The notes: generated from the sequence alone by a model not told the origin. DNA of 50,410 bases from Mesonia aestuariivivens (GCF_019311235.1 NZ_JAHWDF010000018.1:1-50410), one strand, 5' to 3'; numbered from the stretch's first letter, positions 41,501 through 49,671 are shown. Numbers and translations are program-made.

Positions 41501-42143
41501 CGATGTAAAGTACAATGATAATCAAGTAACTGGTCTAGAATTTAATGCTAATGATCCAGTATTCAACAATCAATTATATGCTGGTGCAGAAGTTGGTTTT
41601 CAATTTAAAAATAAACCTGGTCAATTAGCATTTATACGTCGTGGTATGGAATTTGGAATTGTTGGTGGTTACAAAACCAACATCGATGATAATGACAACA
41701 AATTTGGCTACATTGAACCAACTATTTCATTTGACTACCCTTTACACGAAAGCGGATTAGCTGTTTTGGCTACAAAAATTCAAGGTAAAGCCATTATTGG
41801 TGATGACTACGAATTTTATCATGGAGCAACTATTGGAGGAAATACAAGCCTTAGAGGTTTTAGATACCAACGTTTTAATGGTAAATATTCCTTCTTTCAA
41901 AGTTCAGATCTTCGTGTAGGAGTAGCCAAGTTTAGAACCAATTTTATACCGTTAAGATTGGGTGTAACTGCAGGTTTTGATTATGGTCGTGTTTGGGAAG
42001 AGAATGATGATTCAGACAGGTGGCATAATAGTTACGGTGGGTCTGTATTCTTAAACGGCTTCCAAGCGTTTACAGGAAACTTAGGTTTTTACCACAGTAA
42101 AGACGGTAACCGAATTGTTTTTACACTAGGCTTTAAATATTAA
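38556..42143 (+). CDS. Metallophosphoesterase-like outer-membrane beta-barrel protein
   Basis: 1195 residues with signal peptide (about 1-25, ending VSA-Q). The N-terminal 330 residues have the strand order of calcineurin-like phosphoesterases but altered metal-site motifs: ITANTG in place of the first D-x-H, LVGNLT for GD, LGPGVNEW for GNHD and SGNDENLQ for G-H-x-H. Only VVHHP (about 212-216) is normal. A central segment has FGDWDRHSDQWRW (about 574) and IPRDRDQDF (about 600), which recalls the D-x-D-R-H and D-R-D/DFG-like motifs of Fam20/CotH-type kinases. The last 350 residues form an outer-membrane barrel with an Omp85-like LRGFRYQRF motif near 1097. Located at the outer membrane; enzymatic role uncertain. 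Confidence 0.75.
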   Translation: MKKLHLFKWLFTLVVLGSYISVSAQTENDKEISKTLFITANTGFNKNSASKEVLNAITKASQDATNASFLLVGNLTPKGGFPQRGEEKKRDEVKKYLTEELLNPLKDFNGKLILGPGVNEWNKTGHENIDDMESFLQDNSNSDFWPNDGCASKSKTLNDDVELVMVDSQWFLEDWDNHPYINNKCEIKTRSQFFAEFKDDIKDAQGKTVIVVVHHPIMSNTKQGFFGKMGGFGSQAFYGAKRQELAGRLETLASQFEDVIFVSGNDENLQYLKDDAIPQIISGTGLKKTKNTRKPDEGHFASSEVGYAKLIVYKDGSSKVEFFKVANQDSEKIGENIIKRQRISIDEVTYHTKDEFGDTYKASVYTDKETDKSKLYKWFWGDHYRDVYQKKIEVPVLWIDTIAGNPKGMREGGGHQSRSVRIKGDDEHEYTLREVKKSALRFIQSFIKDHYIYNYMNETLAEDLVQDFYTTAHPFAPFAVGDMFTAVDINYSQPDIYYLPKQKNLGIYNEDYGDKLYMLEAHAGDENKDFERFGNADDILSTSDMLLEIREGRTKVKIDEDVFIRARLMDMLFGDWDRHSDQWRWAEFEQEDGSKLYKSIPRDRDQDFPKYDGIAIKLLKLGITDLRPMQSYGPDVKNVKWLNRDGSHLDKALINKANWKDWKNQAEFIQNNLTDQTIDKAFASLPKDTQDETIAQIKKDLKLRRDNLIDITKRYYTYLKKYETLIGSEDDDEFLITRKPDGVTQIQITNEDGKLVFDNEYLKDETNEIWIYGLDGEDTFKIEGEGDHYIRLNILGGENNDIYDFANTRKTKIYDYKSKKNTIKNARKTWLVDSYDVNTYDPEKKKINENVVLPSIAFNPDAGFQIGVRDTYTKYGLTNNPYSSQHTFDARYYSATTGFSFDYSGEFAHFFYNWNFGLDARFTSANYAINYFGAGNRTTYNEDDVTMDYNRVKIGQWSVAPSLIWRDKIGYKFYVKPSIESYDVKYNDNQVTGLEFNANDPVFNNQLYAGAEVGFQFKNKPGQLAFIRRGMEFGIVGGYKTNIDDNDNKFGYIEPTISFDYPLHESGLAVLATKIQGKAIIGDDYEFYHGATIGGNTSLRGFRYQRFNGKYSFFQSSDLRVGVAKFRTNFIPLRLGVTAGFDYGRVWEENDDSDRWHNSYGGSVFLNGFQAFTGNLGFYHSKDGNRIVFTLGFKY

Positions 42144-42162
42144 TTAACTCTACATATATTTC

Positions 42163-42193
42163 AAAAAGGCGTGATATTAATCACGCCTTTTTT
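42163..42193 (+). terminator. Rho-independent terminator
   Basis: AAAAAGGCGTGAT / ATCACGCCTTTTT hairpin with T tract 20 nt after the stop. Confidence 0.88.
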
Positions 42194-42262
42194 GTTTTAC
42201 CAATTCAAATTATAACTTAAAAAATTATTCGTTTCACTATATAATCTTTACTTTTGAGACGG

Positions 42263-42338
42263 CTTTAGGGGTATTCTAAAAAGAATTGAGAGAGTCCCTT
42301 TGAACCTGATTCGGTTAGCACCGGCGTAGGGAAAAGTT
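42263..42338 (+). promoter_or_regulatory. TPP riboswitch (THI element)
   Basis: Conserved landmarks in order: TTTAGGGGTAT, a short variable stem, GAGAGAGTCCCTTTGAACCTG (the CUGAGA-like and ACCUGAU pyrophosphate/pyrimidine core), then CGGTTAGCACCGGCGTAGGGAA. It lies about 70 nt upstream of thiM and should repress the thi operon when thiamine pyrophosphate is plentiful. A TAATCTTTA -7-like element at about 42240 could start the leader. Confidence 0.93.
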
Positions 42339-42405
42339 ATCATTACAGTTCTTCATATTCTTGAGGAAGTATCCTTCAGCCATTTATAAAACTCTAAAAA
42401 ATTAA

Positions 42406-43212
42406 ATGATGAAAGAACTCCTTTGGAAAAATATTACTCAACTTAAAAAAGAAACTCCTCTAATTCAAAATATTACCAATTATGTGGTAATGAATAATAC
42501 CGCAAATGCGTTATTAGCAGCAGGTGCCTCTCCTATTATGGCTCATGCACACTCAGAAATGGAAGATATGATGAATATCTGTCAAGCTCTGGTGATAAAT
42601 ATTGGAACTTTAGATGAATATTGGGTTACAGCTATGAAAAAGGCAGCCAAACAAGCCAACAAACTTCAAAAACCTTGGGTACTCGATCCCGTGGGTGCAG
42701 GAGCTACACCTTATAGAGATGAAATTTTAGCAGACTTACTTCGTTTAAATCCTACAATTATTCGTGGTAATGCTTCAGAAATTATGGCATTAGCCAAACA
42801 TAACACAACTATAACAAAAGGTGTCGATAGTTCTGCTGATAGTAATGAAGCTATTACTGCCGCTAATTTTTTAGCTAAAAACTTTCAAACTACAGTTTGT
42901 ATATCTGGAATAACTGATATTATTTTAAATGAAGAAAAAGAAGTTCATCTTTCTAACGGAAATAAAATGATGGCTAAAATCACAGGTATGGGTTGTTCTG
43001 CTACCGCATTAGTTGCTGCATTTTCTGCCATCATAAAAGATACTGCTGAAGCAACTGTATCTGCAATGGCTTTGTTAGGAGTTGCAGGTGAATTAGCCGC
43101 AAAAGAAAGTAAAGGCCCAGGTAGTTTACAATTAAATATAATTGATAAACTCTACAACCTATCTGAAGAAGAATTTATTTCTACCTTAAAAATTGAAATA
43201 AAACGTGGATAA
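42406..43212 (+). CDS. thiM: Hydroxyethylthiazole kinase
   Basis: 268 residues, normal for ThiM. It phosphorylates 4-methyl-5-(2-hydroxyethyl)thiazole with ATP for thiamine salvage. Visible motifs are the substrate region NITNYVVMNNTANALLAAGASPIMAH, the GNASEI segment and the ATP/anion-hole motif GMGCSATALVAAF with its conserved Cys. It starts with ATG at 42406 (a second ATG follows at once). It is the first gene of the thiM-thiE-thiD-tenA operon behind a TPP riboswitch. Its stop overlaps the GTG start of thiE. Confidence 0.95.
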   Translation: MMKELLWKNITQLKKETPLIQNITNYVVMNNTANALLAAGASPIMAHAHSEMEDMMNICQALVINIGTLDEYWVTAMKKAAKQANKLQKPWVLDPVGAGATPYRDEILADLLRLNPTIIRGNASEIMALAKHNTTITKGVDSSADSNEAITAANFLAKNFQTTVCISGITDIILNEEKEVHLSNGNKMMAKITGMGCSATALVAAFSAIIKDTAEATVSAMALLGVAGELAAKESKGPGSLQLNIIDKLYNLSEEEFISTLKIEIKRG

Positions 43213-43840
43213 TTCATTTCCTTATAAATTATACCTCGTCATTTCTGAAGAATCCTGTATAAATGATCATTTTCTCAAAGTGGCGGAACAAGCGGTAAAA
43301 GGCGGTGTAGATTTGGTTCAACTTCGAGAAAAAAATGCATCTTCGGCAGAATTTCAGCATAAAGCATTTCAATTAAAAGAAATATTAGATCGGTATAACG
43401 TTCCGTTAATCATTAACGATAATTTAAAAGTAGCTCAACAAATAGAAGCTTTTGGTATACACGTAGGTACTTCAGATACACCACCAAAACAAATCCGTCA
43501 AAATTGGAAAAAAGTTAAGTGTTTGGGATATTCTATTGAAGATAAAAATCAGTTAAATTCTTCAGAAAGTTTAACTTCAGATTACCTTGCCGTAAGTCCG
43601 GTTTTTAAAACAAGTACAAAAACAGATACAATTATAGAATGGGGATTAGCTGGAATTGAAGAAATTCGTTCAATCACCCAAAAACCTTTAGTAGCCATTG
43701 GCAATATGAATGCTAAAAACGCTGATGATGTTATAAAAGCTGGAGCCAATTGTATTGCTGTTGTATCTGCAATTTGCGCAGCTCAAAATCCTAGAAAAGC
43801 TGCAGAAGAATTGAGAAATAAAATTGAAAAATATGAATAA
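43205..43840 (+). CDS. thiE: Thiamine-phosphate synthase
   Basis: 211 residues from a GTG start that overlaps the thiM stop by 8 nt. It joins HMP-pyrophosphate to thiazole phosphate to give thiamine monophosphate. The TIM-barrel motifs are clear: VDLVQLREKN (pyrophosphate-binding QLR), LIINDNLKVA, FGIHVG, YLAVSPVFKT and PLVAIGNMNAKNADDVIKAGA with the terminal phosphate-binding AVVSAI. The sequence IHVGTSD has Thr where many homologues have Gln in the HVGQ-D motif, a tolerated variation. Translationally coupled with both neighbours. Confidence 0.93.
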   Translation: MDNSFPYKLYLVISEESCINDHFLKVAEQAVKGGVDLVQLREKNASSAEFQHKAFQLKEILDRYNVPLIINDNLKVAQQIEAFGIHVGTSDTPPKQIRQNWKKVKCLGYSIEDKNQLNSSESLTSDYLAVSPVFKTSTKTDTIIEWGLAGIEEIRSITQKPLVAIGNMNAKNADDVIKAGANCIAVVSAICAAQNPRKAAEELRNKIEKYE

Positions 43841-44675
43841 TAAAAAATATACTTATCCATCAGTTCTTACAATTGCTGGTTTTGATGGTAGCGGCGGAGC
43901 AGGAATTCAAGCAGATATAAAAACTATTTCTGCATTAGGTTGTTACGCGACTTCTGCGTTGACTGCATTGCCAGTACAAAATACAACTGGTGTAAAATCT
44001 ATTTTTAGTATTCCTGAAAAAGTAGTGGGTGAACAAATTGAAACCATTTTAGAAGATATAAAACCCGATGCCATAAAAATTGGAATGGTTCATACTTCAA
44101 AATTAGTAAAAACAATTACTAAAAAATTGAGCCACTCCCCTAACCTACCTATTGTTTTTGACCCCGTTATGGTGGCTACAAGCGGTGATCATCTCATTGA
44201 TAAAGAAACCATAGAAATTATTATTCAAGAATTATTTCCTATCGCGAATGTGATTACTCCAAATCTAGATGAGGCTGCAATTTTAGCTGATATGAAAATT
44301 GAAAATGTAGAAGAAATGAAAATTGCCGGCAAAAAGATTATGGAACTTGGTTGCCAATCGGTACTCTTAAAAGGTGGGCACTTAAAAACTGAAAAACTTA
44401 CTTCACTTTATTTTTTACCCGATGGAAGAATAGAAAGTTTTGAATTTTCTAAATATGAAACTAACAACACACACGGGTCTGGTTGTACACTTTCTTCTGC
44501 CATAGCTTCCTATTTAGCGCAAAGAAAATCGTTATTAAAAGCGGTAAGCTTAGGGCAAAACTATATTCATCAAGCTATTTTTTATGGTAAAGATGTTGCT
44601 ATAGGAAATGGAAACGGACCTGTAAATCACTTTTTTAATCCTCAAAAACTTATCAAAAATGAAATGGACAGCTAA
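43833..44675 (+). CDS. thiD: HMP / HMP-phosphate kinase
   Basis: 280 residues from the ATG at 43833, which overlaps the thiE stop by 8 nt; a TTG three codons upstream is less likely. It carries out two phosphorylations of hydroxymethylpyrimidine to HMP-PP. Motifs include TIAGFDGSGGAGIQADIKT (S/D-x-S-G-G-A-G-x-x-A/Q-D), the substrate loop ATSALTALPVQNTTGV, DPVMVATSGDHL and the anion-hole THGSGCTLSSAIASYLA with the catalytic Cys and upstream Gly-Ser-Gly. Its 3' end overlaps tenA by 17 nt. Confidence 0.94.
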   Translation: MNNKKYTYPSVLTIAGFDGSGGAGIQADIKTISALGCYATSALTALPVQNTTGVKSIFSIPEKVVGEQIETILEDIKPDAIKIGMVHTSKLVKTITKKLSHSPNLPIVFDPVMVATSGDHLIDKETIEIIIQELFPIANVITPNLDEAAILADMKIENVEEMKIAGKKIMELGCQSVLLKGGHLKTEKLTSLYFLPDGRIESFEFSKYETNNTHGSGCTLSSAIASYLAQRKSLLKAVSLGQNYIHQAIFYGKDVAIGNGNGPVNHFFNPQKLIKNEMDS

Positions 44676-45312
44676 AACCTGGAAAAACATCGAACCTATT
44701 TATCAAAAAATTATTGAAATGCCATTTATTAAAGAGCTTCAGAATGGAACACTTCCTATGGAAAAATTTCAATTTTATATGGGACAAGATTCATTTTATT
44801 TAGAAAACTTTTCTCGAAGCCTAGCGTTAATTGGTGCACGTGCAGAAAGTATTGATCACGCTCTAGATTTTATTCGTTTTGCAGAAGGCGGCATTGTTGT
44901 CGAAAAAGCATTGCACGATTCATACTTTCAAGAATTTGGATTAACAGATCGCGGAAATATAGAGCCTACTACACACCATTATCTTAATTTTTTAAAAAGT
45001 AGTGCTGCTTTAGATCAAGTTGAAGTTGCAATGGCAGCAGTTTTACCTTGTTTTTGGATTTATAAAGAGGTGGGTGATTATATTTATGCTAATAAAATAA
45101 ATGAAAATAATCCATATCAAAAATGGATTGACACTTATGCGGGTGAAGAGTTTGAAGAATCTGTTGTTAAAGCAATAGAAATTTGCGATGCTGTTGCTGA
45201 AAAGTCCACGGAAGCACAACAAGAAAAAATGACTCAAGCATTTATCGCAGCTACTAAATTAGAATATATGTTTTGGGAAAGCGCTTATCAATTAAATACT
45301 TGGCTTGTATAA
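44659..45312 (+). CDS. tenA: Aminopyrimidine aminohydrolase (thiaminase II)
   Basis: 217 residues with the TenA all-helical fold. Catalytic Cys131 is in AAVLPCFWIYKEVG, the pyrimidine-contacting Asp44 is in YMGQDSFYLENFSR and the C-terminal acid is in MFWESAYQLNTW. TenA salvages thiamine breakdown products by deaminating aminomethyl-aminopyrimidine to HMP, which then feeds ThiD, matching its place in this salvage operon. No thiamine biosynthesis genes for de novo routes (thiC, thiG) are in the operon. Confidence 0.93.
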   Translation: MKWTAKTWKNIEPIYQKIIEMPFIKELQNGTLPMEKFQFYMGQDSFYLENFSRSLALIGARAESIDHALDFIRFAEGGIVVEKALHDSYFQEFGLTDRGNIEPTTHHYLNFLKSSAALDQVEVAMAAVLPCFWIYKEVGDYIYANKINENNPYQKWIDTYAGEEFEESVVKAIEICDAVAEKSTEAQQEKMTQAFIAATKLEYMFWESAYQLNTWLV

Positions 45313-45314
45313 AA

Positions 45315-45345
45315 GAAAAAGGGAAGTTTAAATACTTCCCTTTTA
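45315..45345. terminator. Bidirectional terminator between tenA and the WrbA-like gene
   Basis: AAAAGGGAAGT / ACTTCCCTTTT hairpin with A and T runs on either side, serving both converging genes. Confidence 0.85.
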
Positions 45346-45351
45346 GAATAT

Positions 45352-45951
45352 TTATTTATTTATTTTTTCTGCGATTTCTAATGTTCTTTTCACTTGAAAA
45401 CTAATGGCTTGTTTGTGTTTTCCAGTAAGATCTGTACCACCAACTACACTAAAGCCGTAAGGATTCCCTCCTACTTCAAAAATAATTGGATCTGCATATC
45501 CTGGAGCAGCTACTATAGCCCCCCAGTGCATCATAGTCTTGTAAAGTGAAAGTAAAGTACCTTCTTGCCCACCATGAGGATTTCCGGCACTTGTCATTCC
45601 GCTAACTACTTTATTAACTAATTTACCGTTTTGCCAAAGCCCACCAGTAGAGTCTATTAAACTTTTTACTTGAGAAGGAGCATCTCCATAACGAGTAGGA
45701 AAGCTAAAAATTATAGCATCTGCCCAATTTAAATCATTTACTGTTGCTGTTTCAATATCTTTGGTAGCTTTGTAATGCTCATACCAATCTTCATTTTGCT
45801 TAATCACATTTTCTGGTACTGTTTCTTCAAATCTTCTAAAACGTATATTTTCTACTCCTAAATTTTTAGCTGCTGTTTCTGCTTCTCTAGACAAATTATA
45901 ATTAGTCCCTGTTGAGCTATAATAAATGATAGCTAGTTTTAAATTTTCCAT
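45352..45951 (-). CDS. wrbA: WrbA-like NAD(P)H:quinone oxidoreductase
   Basis: 199 residues from the ATG at 45951; an earlier in-frame start would add a 12-residue leader without support. Flavodoxin-like fold with the FMN phosphate loop YYSSTGTNYNLSRE (less canonical than S-x-T/Y-G-x-T), the isoalloxazine-contacting PTRYGDAPSQVKSLIDSTGGLW and the region SAGNPHGGQEGTLLSLYKTMMHWG, which is diagnostic of WrbA. It reduces quinones by two electrons, limiting oxidative stress. It converges with tenA over a shared terminator. Assignment to the WrbA family is firm; the physiological substrate is not. Confidence 0.9.
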   Translation of the reverse strand: MENLKLAIIYYSSTGTNYNLSREAETAAKNLGVENIRFRRFEETVPENVIKQNEDWYEHYKATKDIETATVNDLNWADAIIFSFPTRYGDAPSQVKSLIDSTGGLWQNGKLVNKVVSGMTSAGNPHGGQEGTLLSLYKTMMHWGAIVAAPGYADPIIFEVGGNPYGFSVVGGTDLTGKHKQAISFQVKRTLEIAEKINK

Positions 45952-46035
45952 GATTATTATTTTTATTTTGAAGATAACACTAAACAAAAGCTTATACTAA
46001 AAACAATATTTAAAATTTTTATAAAAATATGATAA

Positions 46036-46126
46036 CAAGTTAGCGTTTCAATTTTACTTTTCGACTTCACAAAAAAACTACTTACCGAAAAAATTGATAA
46101 ATTAATGTGGAATCAACTTAAATTTG
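46036..46126 (+). promoter_or_regulatory. LytTR-like box array and promoter of the second kinase/REC pair
   Basis: CAAGTTAGCGT (46036), CTTTTCGACTT (46057) and CTACTTACCGA (46078) lie 21 bp apart. A perfect -7 TAAATTTG (46119-46126) begins 33 nt after the last core C. Individual boxes are more divergent than elsewhere, but the geometry is the same. Confidence 0.45.
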
Positions 46127-46214
46127 TATTTAAATATTAGTACTGTTACAAGATTAAAATTTTATTTGATGAAATCTAGATGCTTGAAAAGTTCGTAAAT
46201 ATTATCTAATTATT

Positions 46215-47699
46215 ATGATTGCCATGCCCCAAAATAAAAATTATAAATCACTCTTAGAAAAAACAACCCTTTATGCTAAAATGGGAAGTTGGGAATTAGA
46301 TTTAAAAAGTCATGAATTGTATTGGAACCGTGTTACCAAATTAATTCACGGTGTAAGTGAAAATTTTGAATGTAATATTAATGAGGCATTAAAATTTTAT
46401 AAAGATGCTTACTCTAAAAATTTAATGATAAATTCTTTAAAAAATGCTATAGAAAAAAATGAAGAGTTTGATATTAAAATAAAATTAACCACGGCTTTAA
46501 ACGAAGAAATTTGGGTTAGGTCTGTAGGTATACCTGTGATCGAAGATGGTGTATGTACTAGCGTTTATGGACTGTTTCAAGATATTGATATAGAAGAAAA
46601 AAAGAAAGAAAAATTACATAAGCAAATACAATTTATTAGTCATGTTTTAGAAAACACCAGTATTGGTATTGCCTCTTTTGATGAGTTTGGTCATATTGAA
46701 AAGGTAAACAGTGGGCTTTGCGAAATATTGGGTTATCGTAAATACGAAATGAAAAAGCTCACATATAAAGATGTAATCTTTAAAGAAGACATAAATAAAT
46801 TTCTTATTGGTTTAAATAAACTTAAAAATAATAAAATACAAAGTTATACTAGCAAAAAAAGATATAGACATAAAAATGGTAATATTTTATATGTTCATCT
46901 GGTATTAACGGTTATTAGAAATATAAATAAAGAACCTATTAACTATTTAGCACAAATTATAGACCTTACACCGCAATACAAAAATGAAGAAAAATTAAAC
47001 TCTTATTTAGATATTACCACCGACCAAAATCAAAGATTATTAAACTTTGCAAATATTGTTTCACATAATCTTAAATCACATTCTGGAAATTTAGAAATGC
47101 TATTAGAACTATTGCACGAAGAACAACCACAATTATTAGATAACGAATTAATGTATCTATTAGGAAAATCTGTAGAAAATTTAAGTGAAACAATTCAGCA
47201 TCTTAATGAGGTGGTTTTAATGCATAAAGCAAATGATAAGAATATCGAAACTTTAAATTTGAGTCATTTCATAGATAAAACGATAGAAAATGTTTCTGCA
47301 TCGATAAAAGCTGAAAATATTCAAGTAGACATTCAAGTAAATAATGAGCTTACGGTTAAAGCTATACCTGCTTATTTAGAAAGTATATTACTTAATTTAA
47401 TAACAAACGCGATAAAATATAAAGATGAAAATAAAAAAGCTTTATTAAAAATAGTTGCAAATAAAATAACTAATTATATAGAAATTAATTTTGTAGATAA
47501 TGGTTTAGGTATAGATATTGAAAAAAATAAATCTAAATTATTTGGTATGTACAATACTTTTCATAGTAATGAAAATGCTAGAGGAATTGGATTGTTTATT
47601 ACAAAAAACCAAGTTGAAGCTATAGGCGGAACCATAGATTTAGAAAGTAAAGTTGGTGTAGGTTCAACTTTTAAAGTGAAATTGCTGAATGGAAAATAA
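46215..47699 (+). CDS. PAS-PAS sensor histidine kinase
   Basis: 494 residues, cytoplasmic. A first PAS-like domain (about 15-128; PAS fold with MGSWELDLKSHELYWNRV), a second PAS with PAC tail (about 138-256), then a HisKA-like helix with His284 in IVSHNLKSHSGNLEMLL, and HATPase_c with N box SILLNLITNAIKY, G1 VDNGLGI and G2 GIGLFITKN. The H box is unusual: N and S-H replace the D and S-P of SHDLKSP, a pattern found in several Bacteroidota kinases. It overlaps the downstream REC gene by 11 nt, its obvious partner. Start at ATG 46215; ATG 46224 is equally possible. A LytTR-like promoter lies upstream. Confidence 0.88.
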   Translation: MIAMPQNKNYKSLLEKTTLYAKMGSWELDLKSHELYWNRVTKLIHGVSENFECNINEALKFYKDAYSKNLMINSLKNAIEKNEEFDIKIKLTTALNEEIWVRSVGIPVIEDGVCTSVYGLFQDIDIEEKKKEKLHKQIQFISHVLENTSIGIASFDEFGHIEKVNSGLCEILGYRKYEMKKLTYKDVIFKEDINKFLIGLNKLKNNKIQSYTSKKRYRHKNGNILYVHLVLTVIRNINKEPINYLAQIIDLTPQYKNEEKLNSYLDITTDQNQRLLNFANIVSHNLKSHSGNLEMLLELLHEEQPQLLDNELMYLLGKSVENLSETIQHLNEVVLMHKANDKNIETLNLSHFIDKTIENVSASIKAENIQVDIQVNNELTVKAIPAYLESILLNLITNAIKYKDENKKALLKIVANKITNYIEINFVDNGLGIDIEKNKSKLFGMYNTFHSNENARGIGLFITKNQVEAIGGTIDLESKVGVGSTFKVKLLNGK

Positions 47700-48093
47700 A
47701 ACAAACCATATCTGTATTATCGATGATGACCCACTATTTAGATTTAGTTCTAAAAAAATGATCGAAATAGGAAGTTGTTCAAATACTTGCTTTTTAATTT
47801 TTGAAAATGGCTTAGAAGCTTACTCTTATTTTGTAGAGGCTTTAAAAACAAATTCTAAATTACCAAATCTAATATTATTAGATATTAATATGCCTGTTAT
47901 GGACGGATGGGAATTTTTAGAAAAAATAACTCTATTAGAAAATAGCAAAAATTTAAAGATTACAGTGGTTTCTTCTTCCTCAGGTTCTGATGATATTTTA
48001 AAAGCTAAAAATTATGCGATTGTTAATGATTACATTACCAAACCCTTTAATATGGCTAAAATAAAACGAATTTTATCAAAATTAAAAAACTAA
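47689..48093 (+). CDS. REC-only response regulator
   Basis: 134 residues, a single receiver domain: DDD at 12-14, phosphoacceptor Asp65 in LILLDINMPVMDGWEF, Ser-rich VVSSSSG in place of the usual Thr/Ser strand end and Lys in YITKPF. The start overlaps the kinase gene by 11 nt, so the two are translationally coupled and form a cognate pair. It has no output domain. It resembles the REC-only protein at 6169, and the two might exchange phosphate with the same Hpt, which is speculation. Confidence 0.9.
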   Translation: MENKTNHICIIDDDPLFRFSSKKMIEIGSCSNTCFLIFENGLEAYSYFVEALKTNSKLPNLILLDINMPVMDGWEFLEKITLLENSKNLKITVVSSSSGSDDILKAKNYAIVNDYITKPFNMAKIKRILSKLKN

Positions 48094-48114
48094 AATTATC
48101 AACAGATATAAGTA

Positions 48115-49218
48115 TCAACTATTAAACTTTCTTTTTTTAGATTGATAAGTTTCATTTAATTGCTTTGTGTATTTATCTAATTCATCAGATGCGATTTGTA
48201 TATAACTCATATATTCCTTTAATTCTTTTTTAGTAGCTTTATTATTACTCTCTGCTAGATTAGTGAGTCCCAATAAATTAGTTACTGGCTTTCTTAATTT
48301 ATGAGAAATATCAAAAGATATTTGTTCCATGGCTAGCTCATATTCATAATGATCTGTAATATCATTAAAAACACCATATAAAATTGTATCGCCATCATTT
48401 GTTTTTTCTGGATGCGCTTTAATTGAATGCCAATAAATTTTATTATCTTTTAAGACTCTATATTCATGATATAAATTTATATTAGCAGTTACAGCTTTAG
48501 AAACTTGTAATTTCAGTTCCATAACATCATCAGGGTGTATTAAAGAAAAAACTATATGAGGATCATTTAACCACTTTTCTATAGATAAATCTGCATGAAA
48601 ATTTTTAATCCCTTCACTAATAAACTCAAATTTAAAAGCTAAATCTGGTTGAACACGAATTTGAAAAATACCACTAGGCACATTTTGTGTAAGTTTATTT
48701 AAACGATTCGCCCCCATTGCTATGGTTTCATTTTTATGAATTAAGATTTTTCTCAGCTCTAAATGCCCCATTGCTTTTTTAGCCAGAATTTGTAAAGCTC
48801 TTTTTTGATTTTCTGTAATGGTTCTTGGTTTAGTATCTATAATACAAAGTGTACCTAGAACATTACCTCTGCTAGATTCTAATGGTGCACCAGCATAAAA
48901 TCTAATATTAGGATCATTTAAAACCAGTTCATTATTTTTAAAACGTTCATCTTCTAATGAATCATTTACAACAAAAACTTCGTTAGGATTTTCAAGTGCA
49001 AATCTACAAAACGCCTGTTTTATATCGGTTTGTTTTTTTGCAAGCCCTTTTTTAGATTTAAACCACTGCCTTTTATCATCCAACAAGGTAAGTAAAGAAA
49101 TTGGCGTTCCACAAATTAAAGTAGCCAACTCTGTAATTAAATCTAGTTCTTCCTCAGGTGAAGTATCTAATATGCGGTAAGAATTTAAATCTTCTAAACG
49201 GTTTTTATCATTAATCAT
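48115..49218 (-). CDS. GAF-PAS protein with a histidine-kinase dimerisation segment but no ATPase domain
   Basis: 367 residues from ATG 49218, preferred over a TTG 39 nt upstream because GAF proteins of this type begin just before RLEDLNSYRILDTSPEEELDLIT. GAF domain about 5-150 (LLDDKRQWFKSKKGL, YAGAPLESSRGNVLGTLCIID), a PAS domain about 175-300 and a final helical part with ISFDISHKLRKPVTNLLGL (His306), which is a clear DHp H-box. The protein stops about 60 residues later without N, G1 or G2 boxes, and no remnant of them is readable downstream. It could be a phosphate acceptor for another kinase, or a dominant partner. It converges with the REC gene at 47689. Confidence 0.8.
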   Translation of the reverse strand: MINDKNRLEDLNSYRILDTSPEEELDLITELATLICGTPISLLTLLDDKRQWFKSKKGLAKKQTDIKQAFCRFALENPNEVFVVNDSLEDERFKNNELVLNDPNIRFYAGAPLESSRGNVLGTLCIIDTKPRTITENQKRALQILAKKAMGHLELRKILIHKNETIAMGANRLNKLTQNVPSGIFQIRVQPDLAFKFEFISEGIKNFHADLSIEKWLNDPHIVFSLIHPDDVMELKLQVSKAVTANINLYHEYRVLKDNKIYWHSIKAHPEKTNDGDTILYGVFNDITDHYEYELAMEQISFDISHKLRKPVTNLLGLTNLAESNNKATKKELKEYMSYIQIASDELDKYTKQLNETYQSKKRKFNS

Positions 49219-49671
49219 TAACTCGTTTGCGTTTTGTAATAGTTTAATTGAATACAAAATTATAATTTTTCAAGAATATTGAAGATGCTTTCTAAATTTA
49301 TTCTAATGCTTGTTATATAGTGATATTCTGAATGTCTCTTTTTAAGACATTGGCAAGATGCATAGAATTATAAAAAAATACAATATAAATTTTTAAATTA
49401 TATATTTTTTTAACATAAATACATGAAAAATAAAAATTTTAATTCTATGCAGTTCGTACCAAGAAGATATTGAAAGGATTATTACATCAATAAGAGTGTA
49501 CCCAATATACAATCTAACTTTCGGTAAATTATTTTATAACGCTTATACCTTATTACTTAATTTTTCAAAAAAGATGAAGTTGAAAAGTAATCTTAATAAA
49601 AATTTCGGCATTAATTGAAAGGAATCACCGCAGATTAAAATTGGAACATTTATACTTTACATACTATCATT
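49219..49671. other. AT-rich intergenic region
   Basis: A CAAAnnTA match at 49255-49262 could be the minus-strand -7 of the GAF-PAS gene. Otherwise no ORF, RNA or repeat was recognised. Confidence 0.4.
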
